The notes under the pieces: model-generated
Database searches by the model: none
Told to the model about the DNA's origin: nothing
The model's input: the letters and a program-made list of their open reading frames with translations, nothing else
Shown here: positions 8,668-17,087 of the stretch, in pieces
Position numbering within the stretch: position 1 is the first letter of the stretch
How the letters are laid out: every line of letters starts with the position of its first letter
Program-made: the position numbers and the translations under genes
NCBI GenBank assembly: GCA_028287465.1
Contig: JAQBPO010000006.1
Coordinates: forward strand, 1-64,000
Reading direction: 5' to 3'
From: Fibrobacterota bacterium
Lineage (GTDB): Bacteria; Fibrobacterota; Fibrobacteria; UBA11236
Length of the DNA: 64,000 nucleotides

Positions 8668-10386
8668 TCAGGGAACCGGAGCGAAAAGCAGGCGCGGCCC
8701 TTTTGCGCCGGCGCCGGCATCCTTCGCCCTGGTCCCGAGCAGATCGAACCATGGACCCGACATCCCAAAACGATCGTACCGGGCCATGGACCGTTTCGGC
8801 TTCGCGGCGGGCCTCCGGATGGCGACGGGTGCCGCGGCGCCGAATCCCTGCCCGGTCCTCAGGTAATTCCCGCGGCCGGTGGGCCAGGCGGGTCGGGAAT
8901 CCCCCGCGCTCGCGACGGTCCATACCTGCACGCCGCCCTTGCCTGCGCCGGTCACGTCCTTCAGGCTGATGATGATGTCGAGTTTATGATCGCCGTCCAC
9001 GTCCGCCAGGGTGGGCGCGCCCATGGCGCCGCGATTGCTCAGGGTCGCTTTGCGCTGCATCCTACCGGCCGCGTCCAGGATGGTGAGGTGGGATACGTTC
9101 TGCTCGACGCTATAGGTGGTGAACACGATTTCCGGGCTGCCGTCCTTGTTCAGATCCCCGATGACCGCTTCGGAAGCCATGATCCACGGCTCCCCGTTCG
9201 CGTCATAGGTGTATTTCCACAGTTCGACCCCGTCCGGGGAAAAGCCGCGTATGGTACCGTCGTTCGAAGGCACCACGATTTCCGGCCGCGCATCGCCGGT
9301 CAGGTTGGCTACCGCGGGGGCTGGAGTGGTTTCGACCAGGTTGTTGTAGGAGCCCTGGAAGATGGGCGCATCGGAGCAGAGCGGCTTCTCGAAACCCTTG
9401 GCCCGGGTCATGTCGGGATGCAGGACCCATAGGCAGTTTCCGTACCCGGCCGTATCCCCGGCCTTTTCATGGTTGGAATAGAGGATCACCTCCGGCTTGC
9501 CGTCACCGTCCACATCGGCGAATACGGGAGGCGAGTTCGTGAATTCGTCCCTATCCTTGCCGTCCTCGCCGGACCCCTGTTGCGCCAAGGCCAGGTCATG
9601 GAACATGGGGATGCTGGAAGCCCAGGGTCCCGCCTTCGAAAAGGCGGAATCGGCCGCGAAGGGTTGCCCGTCCCCGTGCATGATGCCGATATAGGCCATA
9701 TCGTAGCTGGAAACCACCTCCGGTTTGCCGTCCCCGTCCAGATCGGCCGCGCCGATGTTCTGGTTGTAGCCGCCGTATTCATTGCATTTGTCGCAGCCCT
9801 TGGATTGCGGCCAACCTTTCACGGCGGCCCCGGCCAGGGTGAAGGCCATGGTAACGGGCCCGCTACCGGTCTTGACCGCCAGGATTTCGAATTGCCCGTC
9901 CTTGTCCAGATCCGCGGCGGCCAGCGAGCGGATCTCCCCCGCCGGCCCCGGAAAGGCCTGCGGCCAGCCGGGCATCAGCTTGCCCTGATCGTCGTAAACG
10001 GCGACCTTGTTCCCGTAGGCGATGGCGATTTCGCCCTTGCCCTTTCCGTCGAAATCGCCCACGACGGGACCGGCGTATTGCCTGTCCCCGCCATGGACCT
10101 CATCCAGGGTGCCGTTGGAACCGACGGCGGCGCGCCAGGCCAGGGAGTCCTTCGAGTTCCATACGTAGAGGACGCTATGGCGCGCGGCGATGATCTCATT
10201 GGCGCCGTCGCCGTCCAGATCATACACGACCGGGGAGCCGAACCAGCTTTCATCCCAACTCGCGGGCAAGGTTGTTTTCAGGACCGGGAGGGAAACGCCT
10301 TCGGCTCCGGATAGGCCCGGCATGGCCCATAGGCAAAGGGAGGCGAAAATGAAGGCGTTTCTTCTGGGCGTCGGTGCTTTTTTCAT
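8668..10386 (-). CDS. Secreted FG-GAP/VCBS repeat (integrin alpha-like beta-propeller) protein
   Basis: A 572-residue secreted protein with an N-terminal signal peptide (hydrophobic run ending at GLSGAEG). It contains repeated FG-GAP blades, each with an Asp-rich calcium loop such as DLDGDGANEI, DFDGKGKGEI, DLDKDGQFEI, DLDGDGKPEV, DVDGDGKPEV, DLNKDGSPEI and DVDGDHKLDI. This predicts a calcium-binding beta-propeller of about seven blades. Such propellers usually mediate binding to surfaces or polymers and have no catalysis of their own. The C-terminal 60 residues are basic and low-complexity and match nothing I recognise. It starts 42 bases after the chitinase stop codon, so the two are probably one transcript. 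Confidence 0.85.
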   Translation of the reverse strand: MKKAPTPRRNAFIFASLCLWAMPGLSGAEGVSLPVLKTTLPASWDESWFGSPVVYDLDGDGANEIIAARHSVLYVWNSKDSLAWRAAVGSNGTLDEVHGGDRQYAGPVVGDFDGKGKGEIAIAYGNKVAVYDDQGKLMPGWPQAFPGPAGEIRSLAAADLDKDGQFEILAVKTGSGPVTMAFTLAGAAVKGWPQSKGCDKCNEYGGYNQNIGAADLDGDGKPEVVSSYDMAYIGIMHGDGQPFAADSAFSKAGPWASSIPMFHDLALAQQGSGEDGKDRDEFTNSPPVFADVDGDGKPEVILYSNHEKAGDTAGYGNCLWVLHPDMTRAKGFEKPLCSDAPIFQGSYNNLVETTPAPAVANLTGDARPEIVVPSNDGTIRGFSPDGVELWKYTYDANGEPWIMASEAVIGDLNKDGSPEIVFTTYSVEQNVSHLTILDAAGRMQRKATLSNRGAMGAPTLADVDGDHKLDIIISLKDVTGAGKGGVQVWTVASAGDSRPAWPTGRGNYLRTGQGFGAAAPVAIRRPAAKPKRSMARYDRFGMSGPWFDLLGTRAKDAGAGAKGPRLLFAPVP

Positions 10387-10428
10387 ATCCAGAAATAAGT
10401 GTCCGACGGCCCGCAGGGAAAGGATTTT

Positions 10429-11982
10429 CTAAGGGATGAGCAGCTTCCCTTGCGCGAGGGAGCCGTCCGCATAGCGGATTTCCATCAGAAACAGACCGGT
10501 CTCGAGGTAAGTCGTCCCCAGGTCGAGTTCCAGACCGCTCCCGTTCCCCGCCGGGATTCCCCAGGCCCGCACGGTTCGGCCCCTGGAATCCCGCAAGGAG
10601 GCCCGCACGGGTATGCCGCCCGGCCTGCCTCCGGACAAGGCGATCTTCCCATCTCCGATCCAATCGGACCGCAACGGTTTGCCCATGGCCGAAACCCGGG
10701 TTTCCGCCTTGATCGACGAGGACGGGGATCCGCCTCCCGCCCCGAAGCCCGCATGCAGGGCATCCAGCAAGGGCGTGCTGCCGTTCTCCATCACGTCCCC
10801 GGTGATTTCCCAGATGATGACGCCGCGCGCCTTCTTCTCCTTGACGTACGCGGCCTTCAACGCCACGCTCTGCGGGTCATCATAGGAGATCATGGAATTG
10901 TTGGCCTGGTCCACGGCATAGGGAACCTGCGATTTAGCGTCCCAGAACCGCTGATAGGTCCCTCCGGCCATCGCCTTCACGATATTGTAATACATGGGCG
11001 TGCCCTCGTCCGCCGAGAAGGTCGAACCGTCCGATCCCTGATGGGGACCGAACAAGGCGGTTCCCTTGAACGTCCGCCCGTAGAACCCGACGCCCACGTT
11101 GATCTTGTCCGAAGGGATTCCGTAGGTCTCATGGTAGAGGCGGTAGGCCGCGTCCAGGCTGAAGGCGGGATCGCCCTGGGCCTGGGAATACAAGGGCGAA
11201 TTGTGACCCGTCACGGGATCCCAGGCGCCGAAGAAATCGTAGGTCATCACGTTGCAGAAGGACAGGATGCCGGCCACCTTGGCCATCTCGATTTCCGCCA
11301 CCCGGGCAGGTGCCGCCGGCATGGCCGCGGAAAGCAGGTACGGTTTGCCCGTCACCCTTTCATGGGCGTCCAGGTTGGCGCGGATGGCTTGCAGCAGGAG
11401 GGTGAAGTTCACCTTGTCGGCAGGCGTACCCTTATGCTCGGCGTATCCGGGGTATTCCCAATCGATATCGATCCCGTCGAAGCCGTAATCCACTATGGCC
11501 TTGACGCAGGCCGAAGCGAAGTTCGCGCGCAAGCCGGCATCCGCGGCGATGGAGGGAAACAGGTCGGACAGGGTCCAACCCCCGATGGAGACCATCACCT
11601 TGACGCCCTTCTGGTGCGCGAGGTCGATGAGGGAGGTATTCGGCTTATACCCGTTGGTATTCCAATCCATGTCCCCCTTCAGGATATTGTCGTCCGCCCA
11701 GGAATCCGTGCCGCTCAGGGATCCGTCCGCATTGGGCTTGAAGAAGGCGAAATTGATGATGGTCAGCTTTTCGTAGGGAATGGTCGCGGGACGCACCTTA
11801 TGTTCCCGGTCATACCACTGCCAGGAAGGGTAATAGCCGATGACCTCGTGGGATTCGGATTTGGAGGGCATGGCGAATGCGGCGAGGGCCGCGAGGAGGA
11901 TGGCCGATCCCCCAAGGCGCTTTGCGACCGGTTTCTCGGCCAAGCGCATGGTCGTTGCGGAGCGTGCGATCGCATCCTTCAT
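10429..11982 (-). CDS. GH18 chitinase with T9SS-like C-terminal domain
   Basis: The catalytic motif DGIDIDWEYP is intact, with the acid Glu176 counted from the chosen start. Flanking GH18 features include VMVSIGGWT (substrate strand), MTYDFFGAWD and GVIIWEITGD. The N-terminus carries a long signal peptide (ILLAALAAFAM). I chose the ATG at 11982 because GGGGGA lies four bases upstream; an ATG at 11994 and another at residue 12 are alternatives. The last 75 residues (RGRTVRAWGIPAG, LETGLFLMEIRYADG, KLLIP) look like a T9SS type A sorting domain. The enzyme should hydrolyse beta-1,4-GlcNAc chains outside the cell. First gene of the chitinase/FG-GAP unit. Confidence 0.92.
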   Translation of the reverse strand: MKDAIARSATTMRLAEKPVAKRLGGSAILLAALAAFAMPSKSESHEVIGYYPSWQWYDREHKVRPATIPYEKLTIINFAFFKPNADGSLSGTDSWADDNILKGDMDWNTNGYKPNTSLIDLAHQKGVKVMVSIGGWTLSDLFPSIAADAGLRANFASACVKAIVDYGFDGIDIDWEYPGYAEHKGTPADKVNFTLLLQAIRANLDAHERVTGKPYLLSAAMPAAPARVAEIEMAKVAGILSFCNVMTYDFFGAWDPVTGHNSPLYSQAQGDPAFSLDAAYRLYHETYGIPSDKINVGVGFYGRTFKGTALFGPHQGSDGSTFSADEGTPMYYNIVKAMAGGTYQRFWDAKSQVPYAVDQANNSMISYDDPQSVALKAAYVKEKKARGVIIWEITGDVMENGSTPLLDALHAGFGAGGGSPSSSIKAETRVSAMGKPLRSDWIGDGKIALSGGRPGGIPVRASLRDSRGRTVRAWGIPAGNGSGLELDLGTTYLETGLFLMEIRYADGSLAQGKLLIP

Positions 11983-12159
11983 CGAATCCCCCATGTTGAA
12001 GTCCGCGCCCGGCCAACCCCCGGCGGCGCTTATCCATCATATCGCGGGGAACCGGGTGTAACCGGTCAAAAGGGATTAAAGTGTTGAAACGTTCTTCCCC
12101 ACAAGCAACGTCAGGAACCCAAACTTTCCAAGGGGGTAACGCGCAAATGACGCGTTTAC

Positions 12160-12180
12160 GCCGGAACCGTCAGTTCCGGC
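12160..12180 (-). other. Perfect stem-loop spanning a stop codon
   Basis: GCCGGAAC and GTTCCGGC (8 bp, 5-base loop) enclose the TGA of the zinc-ribbon gene. There is no U-tract after it on the minus strand, so it is at best a weak terminator or an mRNA 3'-end stabiliser. Confidence 0.3.
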
Positions 12181-12550
12181 CGGGAGGGGCCGCGGTGATG
12201 CGCTTGAAGAGGTCGCCGATGGACGTCTCCTTGAAGTCCCGGTACTCGCCCGCGTCGAAGAAGACCCCATGGCCCGCGGAACAGATCTCGAAATGGATAT
12301 GCGGTTGCGATTTGTCGGCGCTCCGATCCATGATGCCGCCGCATTCCGGGCAGGGGACGTTGACGGCGGTGTTGAAATCCCGGCCGATCTCCTCGGAGCC
12401 GATATCGATCAACTCCGAGCCCTTCACCTTCCGCAGCAGCTTATGCTCGCCTTCGCGGAACCAGATTCCCTGGCACTGCAGGCAGCGGTCCACACGCATG
12501 TTCTCGAGGGTGGCGAATTCCATTTCCGATTTGCATTTGGGGCATTCCAT
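12170..12550 (-). CDS. TFIIB-type zinc-ribbon domain protein
   Basis: The 126-residue protein opens with MECPKCKSEM followed by VDRCLQCQGIWF, the four-cysteine zinc ribbon of the zf-TFIIB family (PF13453). A second CPECGG motif near residue 66 and a conserved SAGHGVFFDAGEY segment suggest a duplicated, partly degenerate ribbon. No signal peptide or membrane segment is present, so it should be cytoplasmic. Such proteins are widespread and uncharacterised. It is transcribed in the same direction as the next gene upstream (12630-13739), with an 79-base spacer. Confidence 0.8.
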   Translation of the reverse strand: MECPKCKSEMEFATLENMRVDRCLQCQGIWFREGEHKLLRKVKGSELIDIGSEEIGRDFNTAVNVPCPECGGIMDRSADKSQPHIHFEICSAGHGVFFDAGEYRDFKETSIGDLFKRITAAPPGRN

Positions 12551-12629
12551 CCATCGAAACGTAGGAATTATCCGATTGGTCAGAGGGGGATTTGCAGCCG
12601 GAGCGCCAAGGCCGTGGTCCGCGCGGCCC

Positions 12630-13739
12630 TCAGGTTCCCAATTTGTACGCCAAGGTGATCTCGAGGTTCAGCACCACCAGATCCCCCATATTGGCGCATT
12701 GCAGGAACCGATCGTCCTTATGGAATCGCTGCAATCCCAGTTTCAGCTCCTGGGTCTTTTCGGGCAGGGAAAGCTCTCCGAACCGCATGGCTTCGGTAAG
12801 CATGACCACCTGGTTCTTGGCGAAGTTCAACCTTCTGGCGATAAGGGTCCGCTCTTCCAACTGGTATTGGCGGATCGTCTGGGGGTTCAGGATCTGGCCG
12901 CATAAATCGACCACCTTCTTGTTGTCCGGGAAGAAGTGCGGGAGGTAGGCCTGGATCTTCCCTTCGTAACTCTGCTGATCGAAATCGATCGCCCTCACCC
13001 GGTATTGCTCGTCCTCGAAATCGGGGGTGATATCGATTACGTAGTTGTAGGCCCGCATGTCCCCCAGCAGCCGGGCGACGCACCGTTCATTGAACTTCAC
13101 GAATTCCTTGGCGATGCGGACCTTGTTGGTGGATGGGCGGTCCAGGATTTCGCCCAGGAAGATGTCGCCCGGGATGCCCGCGATATGCTCTTCGATAAGG
13201 GTGTTCTCGCAGACAAGGTAATTGATCCGGTTGGGAGATAGGATGTCTTCCAGCTCCAGGCCGTAGATGCGCGACGCATCGGCCTTTTTCACGTAGAAGT
13301 GATCGTAGTTGTCGTTGTACAGGTTCACGATGCGCACCCGGAACGGGTTCGAGTTACCGAAAGTGCAGAAATCCACCCGCTCCACGTAAAGGTGATCGGT
13401 AATGGCCACGTCGCCGGCCGCCTTCAATTGCGAGTAGATCTGGGTCAGGCCCTTATGGATTTCCTCTTCCTCGCTATGGCTATACATGCAGGTCGCCCAC
13501 AGCGTGTCCTTTTCATTCTTGTCCAGCAACGGGATCGCTTCCGTATAGCGCAGCAAATCCTCATAGCGGACCGGCAGATCCCTCGTGCGGGTATAATGAT
13601 TCAAATATTCCAGCAACGGTTCGCTGATCGGGAAAAGCTTTTTCTTCTTCGAAATCAATTTCATGTTCATCCATCCGGATTGTTCGGGAAGGGATTGGGA
13701 TTGATCCAGATTATCGCCTTTTACCGGGATAAAGGGCAT
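12630..13739 (-). CDS. Conserved protein of unknown function with a kinase-like GD-N-DFD pattern
   Basis: I do not recognise a named family with certainty. The 369-residue, soluble-looking protein resembles uncharacterised proteins I recall from Bacteroidetes. A segment near residues 225-265 reads LLGDMRAYNYVIDITPDFE then AIDFDQQSYEGK. The spacing of GD, Asn and DFD is reminiscent of a phosphotransferase/kinase-like active site, but no Gly-rich loop is obvious. The start is uncertain: the ATG at 13739 has no ribosome-binding site, and ATGs at about residues 24 and 26 (MNMKLISKKKKLF) are plausible because the first 23 residues look unlike the rest. It faces away from the small gene at 14064. 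Confidence 0.6.
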   Translation of the reverse strand: MPFIPVKGDNLDQSQSLPEQSGWMNMKLISKKKKLFPISEPLLEYLNHYTRTRDLPVRYEDLLRYTEAIPLLDKNEKDTLWATCMYSHSEEEEIHKGLTQIYSQLKAAGDVAITDHLYVERVDFCTFGNSNPFRVRIVNLYNDNYDHFYVKKADASRIYGLELEDILSPNRINYLVCENTLIEEHIAGIPGDIFLGEILDRPSTNKVRIAKEFVKFNERCVARLLGDMRAYNYVIDITPDFEDEQYRVRAIDFDQQSYEGKIQAYLPHFFPDNKKVVDLCGQILNPQTIRQYQLEERTLIARRLNFAKNQVVMLTEAMRFGELSLPEKTQELKLGLQRFHKDDRFLQCANMGDLVVLNLEITLAYKLGT

Positions 13740-14063
13740 GATTAATGGGATCGATGGCGTCGCATCGGGATAAACTACTTTTTTCCGCGCTCCTTGAATC
13801 CGGAGGGACCGTCCCTTACCCGGCCCTCGGCGGATACGGGTGAGGGCCGGGCGGTTTTCGAAGCTTGGGGACGCCCATCGGATTTGGCGTTTCCACTATT
13901 CCGGGATGTTTCCGCCTAAATTTCCCCCAAACCCCTTTCAATCCGGCCGATTGGCCCTGAATGGCCTTCAGGCGCGGAGTTTTTTTCCGGACGCTTCGCG
14001 GATCGGCGGGCAGGAATCCCCCCTGACCCCCTAGATTGGAATCAGGTAAGCAGGGGGAACGGC
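13740..14063. other. Divergent intergenic region with a 10-bp inverted repeat
   Basis: These 324 bases separate two divergently transcribed genes and presumably hold both promoters. CCCGGCCCTC (13819-13828) and GAGGGCCGGG (13842-13851) form a perfect 10-bp stem, followed on the plus strand by CGGTTTT. That is terminator-like, yet no annotated plus-strand gene precedes it. No convincing ORF is seen here. Confidence 0.4.
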
Positions 14064-14360
14064 ATGCCGATATACGAATCGACCGACAACGGATTCAGGG
14101 AGGTAACGCATTTGTTACCCTCGGAATCGCCAACGCAACCGGGGGCGAAAGCGGATTTCGCTTCGCTGACGGGCATCGTGGATGAAGGGAGGGCCGTAAG
14201 CGCCCGGTGGGAACGGGAAAGGATGCCGGTGGAGTTCGAATCGCCGGCCCATCCCATCAGCGCGCGGATCGCGGAGTCATTCCGCTCGAAAATCATCCGC
14301 CTGTTCCAGGCCGAGGATGCGCCCGCGGATCAAAAACCCCAACCTGGCGCGTTCCACTAG
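14064..14360 (+). CDS. Small hypothetical protein
   Basis: A 98-residue frame with a good ribosome-binding site (GGGGGA seven bases before the ATG). The product is hydrophilic, has no signal peptide or membrane segment, and shows one predicted amphipathic helix (SARIAESFRSKIIRLFQAE). I recognise no family. It ends 35 bases before the first TIGR02147 regulator on the same strand and may be co-transcribed with it. An antisense frame overlaps it, but that one lacks a ribosome-binding site and family features. Its reality rests on the RBS and position only. Confidence 0.5.
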   Translation: MPIYESTDNGFREVTHLLPSESPTQPGAKADFASLTGIVDEGRAVSARWERERMPVEFESPAHPISARIAESFRSKIIRLFQAEDAPADQKPQPGAFH

Positions 14361-14395
14361 GGATTGCGCGACCCATGGCCCAGGCGTAACATAGG

Positions 14396-15259
14396 ATGGC
14401 AATGGAACGGTTCGAGGCTCCCCGCCCTTTCGCGTACTTCGGGTACCGCGACTACCTCCGCGATACTTTCGAGCATCGCAGGAAAACCGATCCCGGATTC
14501 TCCCATAGGAGGTTCCTGGCGGCGGCGGGCATTCCCGGTTCTGGTTACCTGGTCAAGGTGCTGAAGGCCAGCCTCAGGCTGAACCGGAAATACGTCCCGA
14601 ATTTCTGCGCCGCGCTCGGGCTCAGCGGACGCGAGCAGCAATATTTCGAGAAGCTCGTCGAATTCGGGAACGAAAAACGGCATGAGCCGAAGCAGGCGCT
14701 CCTCAAGGATCTGCTGCGCCTCCGCGCCGCGAACCCGGAACTCTCCCTCAGCGACAAGCGCCTGAAGTTCTTCAAGCGGTGGTACTATCCCGTGGTCCGC
14801 GAAGTCATTTCCCTGACGCGGTTCCGCGGGGACTTCAACGCCCTGGCGCGCATGGTCGTCCCTCCCATCACGGCCGTGCAGGCCGAGAACGCGGTGAAGT
14901 TCCTGTCCAAGAACGGTTTCATAGCCTTGGAGAAGGAGGGCCATTATTCGCTCACCGAGGCCTTCATCACCTCCGGGGACCTGGTGAACTCGACCATGCT
15001 GGATCAGTACCATCGGGCCAACCTGGCCCTCAATTGCGAAGCCCTGGACTTGGTCCCGCCGGACCTGCGCAGCGCGTCTTCGCTCACCTTGACCCTGTCC
15101 GAAGCGAACTTCGAGCGCATACGCAGGGAGATCCGGGATTTCCGGGCCCATCTGATGGCGATCTCCAATGAGGATCCCAATCCGGAACGCGTCTTCCATA
15201 TCGGATTCATCGCCTTATCGCGTTCACGGAAAAAGAAGGATGGGACCGATGCGATCTGA
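14396..15259 (+). CDS. TIGR02147 family protein (Fibrobacter-type putative regulator), copy 1
   Basis: The 287-residue protein matches the TIGR02147 family. The N-terminal region has YFGYRDYLRDTFEHRRK followed by a helix-turn-helix-like segment (FSHRRFLAAAGIPGSGYLVKVL). The middle part contains the family signature FFKRWYYPVVREV and ALARMVVPPIT with a second winged-helix-like stretch (AVKFLSKNGFIALEKEG). The C-terminus includes the conserved IRREIRDFRAHLMAISNED and VFHIGFIALS. The family is abundant in Fibrobacter and is assumed to be transcriptional regulation, without experimental proof known to me. It overlaps the downstream lipoprotein gene by 11 bases, so the two are translationally coupled. 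Confidence 0.88.
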   Translation: MAMERFEAPRPFAYFGYRDYLRDTFEHRRKTDPGFSHRRFLAAAGIPGSGYLVKVLKASLRLNRKYVPNFCAALGLSGREQQYFEKLVEFGNEKRHEPKQALLKDLLRLRAANPELSLSDKRLKFFKRWYYPVVREVISLTRFRGDFNALARMVVPPITAVQAENAVKFLSKNGFIALEKEGHYSLTEAFITSGDLVNSTMLDQYHRANLALNCEALDLVPPDLRSASSLTLTLSEANFERIRREIRDFRAHLMAISNEDPNPERVFHIGFIALSRSRKKKDGTDAI

Positions 15260-16517
15260 TCGAACCCGCGGAACCGCCGCACGGAAACGGCACCCCTACC
15301 GGACCGCAACCACCCTGCTCTTGTATCTAGCCGCCATCCTATGGCTCACCGCCTGCATCGGCGAAGGACCCTCTTCCCCGACGGAACCCGTCGCCGGCGG
15401 ATCCGGCAGCGAAGCCGGGGACGCCTACGGCCGGGTGAGAAGCATCGGATCCGAACGGAACGAAGCCGGCGCCAAGGTGCTCCTGTACCGGACCGCGGAC
15501 TCCCTCTACGGACATCCATCCTGGATCGCCTCCGCGAGCGCGGATTCCGTAGGCGGATACCGGATCCACGCCCTCCCCGCCGGGACCTATGATCTGGAGA
15601 TCCGGGGACGGGCCGGCGAAAGCGTACTGTATCGCCGGGGCTTGGTCCATTCCGGGAAGGCCGATTCCGATTTCGGGACCGACACCCTGTCCCAGTCGGC
15701 CAGGTTCAAGGGCCGCGTTCCGGGATTGGCCGACAGCACCATCCTCTGGTTGGCGGGGACCCCTTATTCCGCCCGGCCCGATTCCCTCGGCGCCTTCCGA
15801 TTCGACAGCCTGCCGAAAGGCCCGTTCGTCGTGGTCTCGGAGCGCGTATCCGCGGGAGTGGTCACGCATGCGACCCTCATGGTCGTCACCCTCCAACCCG
15901 GCGACTCGACGATTTACGTCCCCCCCTCGGATACGTCGACCCAGCCGCCGATCGATACCGTGCCCAAGCCCAGTTCCTATGGGCTGCTGCTTGAGGATTT
16001 CGAAGACGGGAACGCCACGAACCTGTTCCCGGGAATAGGTCCCGGCGTCGGGGCCTGGTCCTCGGAAACCATGGGAGTCGGCGCGACCATCGTCCCTTCC
16101 ACCGAGAACCTGTCCGGAGGCATCACCTCCGCGGGCGCGTATCGCGGGAAGAGCATGATGATCACCTACGCCTTGCCGCTCGGATACGGCCCCAAGGACT
16201 GGATCCGCACCGTGATGGATATGAGCGGTGCGCCCGCGGATCTGGGCAAGGCCGATACCTTGTCCCTGTTCGCGAAGGGCAGCGGCAGGATCCACGTGGA
16301 GATATTCTGGAAGGACGGCACGGGCTGGCTATCGGCCTGGACCGCTATGGATCTTTCGCCGGATTGGAAGGAATACCGGTTCCCGACCAGGAATGCGGGA
16401 ATCACGGATAAGGGATTGAAGACCATCCTGCGGGTGCAGATCGGGGGCTATAACGGCACCGGATTCTGGATGGACGATATCCGGTTGCGCGGGACCGGGA
16501 TTGGCGCCGTCCCCTGA
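15249..16517 (+). CDS. Lipoprotein with carboxypeptidase-regulatory-like domains and a C-terminal CBM/CIA30-like domain
   Basis: The start at 15249 is chosen because AAGGA lies eight bases upstream; it overlaps the regulator's end. The 422-residue product has a basic N-terminus, a hydrophobic segment and a lipobox LTAC, so it should be a lipid-anchored envelope protein. Residues about 45-200 look like two beta-sandwich carboxypeptidase regulatory-like modules (GGYRIHALPAGTYDLEIRG; GAFRFDSLPKGPFVVV). After a Ser/Thr/Pro linker, residues about 245-415 begin LLLEDFEDGNATN and end WMDDIRLRG, a jelly-roll pattern seen in CBM11/CIA30-type carbohydrate-binding domains. The ligand is probably a glycan (inference). 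Confidence 0.75.
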   Translation: MRSDRTRGTAARKRHPYRTATTLLLYLAAILWLTACIGEGPSSPTEPVAGGSGSEAGDAYGRVRSIGSERNEAGAKVLLYRTADSLYGHPSWIASASADSVGGYRIHALPAGTYDLEIRGRAGESVLYRRGLVHSGKADSDFGTDTLSQSARFKGRVPGLADSTILWLAGTPYSARPDSLGAFRFDSLPKGPFVVVSERVSAGVVTHATLMVVTLQPGDSTIYVPPSDTSTQPPIDTVPKPSSYGLLLEDFEDGNATNLFPGIGPGVGAWSSETMGVGATIVPSTENLSGGITSAGAYRGKSMMITYALPLGYGPKDWIRTVMDMSGAPADLGKADTLSLFAKGSGRIHVEIFWKDGTGWLSAWTAMDLSPDWKEYRFPTRNAGITDKGLKTILRVQIGGYNGTGFWMDDIRLRGTGIGAVP

Positions 16518-16634
16518 TCGGAAATCCGGAACGCCCTTGCACGGGACCCCGGGGAACCTCGCTCCGCCAACCCGGATCGAATAGGGCCGAATCGGTCAAG
16601 CTGCCGGTGGGCCTTCCCCTGGGCGATCAGGCCG

Positions 16635-17087
16635 TCATTCGGAAATGACGGGCGCGAAGGTCTCCTTGTACTCCAGGATTTCCTCCGCGATATTCACCGC
16701 TTCGGTTTCGGAGAGGACCTTCGCGGCCATGGGGAAAATATCCCGTTCCTCTTCCTTCACGTGGTGCTCGATATTCTCGTAGAGTACCTTGAACTTGGCG
16801 GTCCAGGCTTCGGTCCCCTTATCCTCGGCCTCGAGTTCCTTCAATAAGGTTTTGGCGACGTTATGCTCCTCGAAGGCTTCCATGGATTTCGCATGGGTCG
16901 TCTTTTCCGGCAGGATTTCCGGGTAGAAGAACTTCTCTTCGGCGGCCATGTGCACGGAGAGTTCCAGGTTGAGTTCCGCGAAAAGCCGTTCCCGCTCCTT
17001 CACTTCCTTTTCCGACAAATCCTTTATGGCCTCAAACATGCCCTTGGCCTTTTCGTGGTCTGCTATCAATAATCCGTAAACATTCAT
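16635..17087 (-). CDS. Hemerythrin HHE domain protein
   Basis: This 150-residue protein is a four-helix hemerythrin-like bundle. Metal-ligand histidine and glutamate motifs are visible: IADHEKAK, LSVHMAAEEKFFYPE, FEEHNVAK and IEHHVKEEERDIFP. These would bind a di-iron centre for O2, NO or iron handling in the cytoplasm. The ATG at 17087 (MNVYG) is preceded by CAGGAG at good spacing; an ATG six residues upstream lacks one. It stands alone, convergent with the lipoprotein gene on its left. The family call is secure and the biological role open. Confidence 0.88.
   Translation of the reverse strand: MNVYGLLIADHEKAKGMFEAIKDLSEKEVKERERLFAELNLELSVHMAAEEKFFYPEILPEKTTHAKSMEAFEEHNVAKTLLKELEAEDKGTEAWTAKFKVLYENIEHHVKEEERDIFPMAAKVLSETEAVNIAEEILEYKETFAPVISE

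Noticed and set aside
15168-15248. Longer N-terminus for the first TIGR02147-linked lipoprotein
   Set aside because: The extension lies wholly inside the regulator gene, lacks a ribosome-binding site and would bury the lipoprotein signal.
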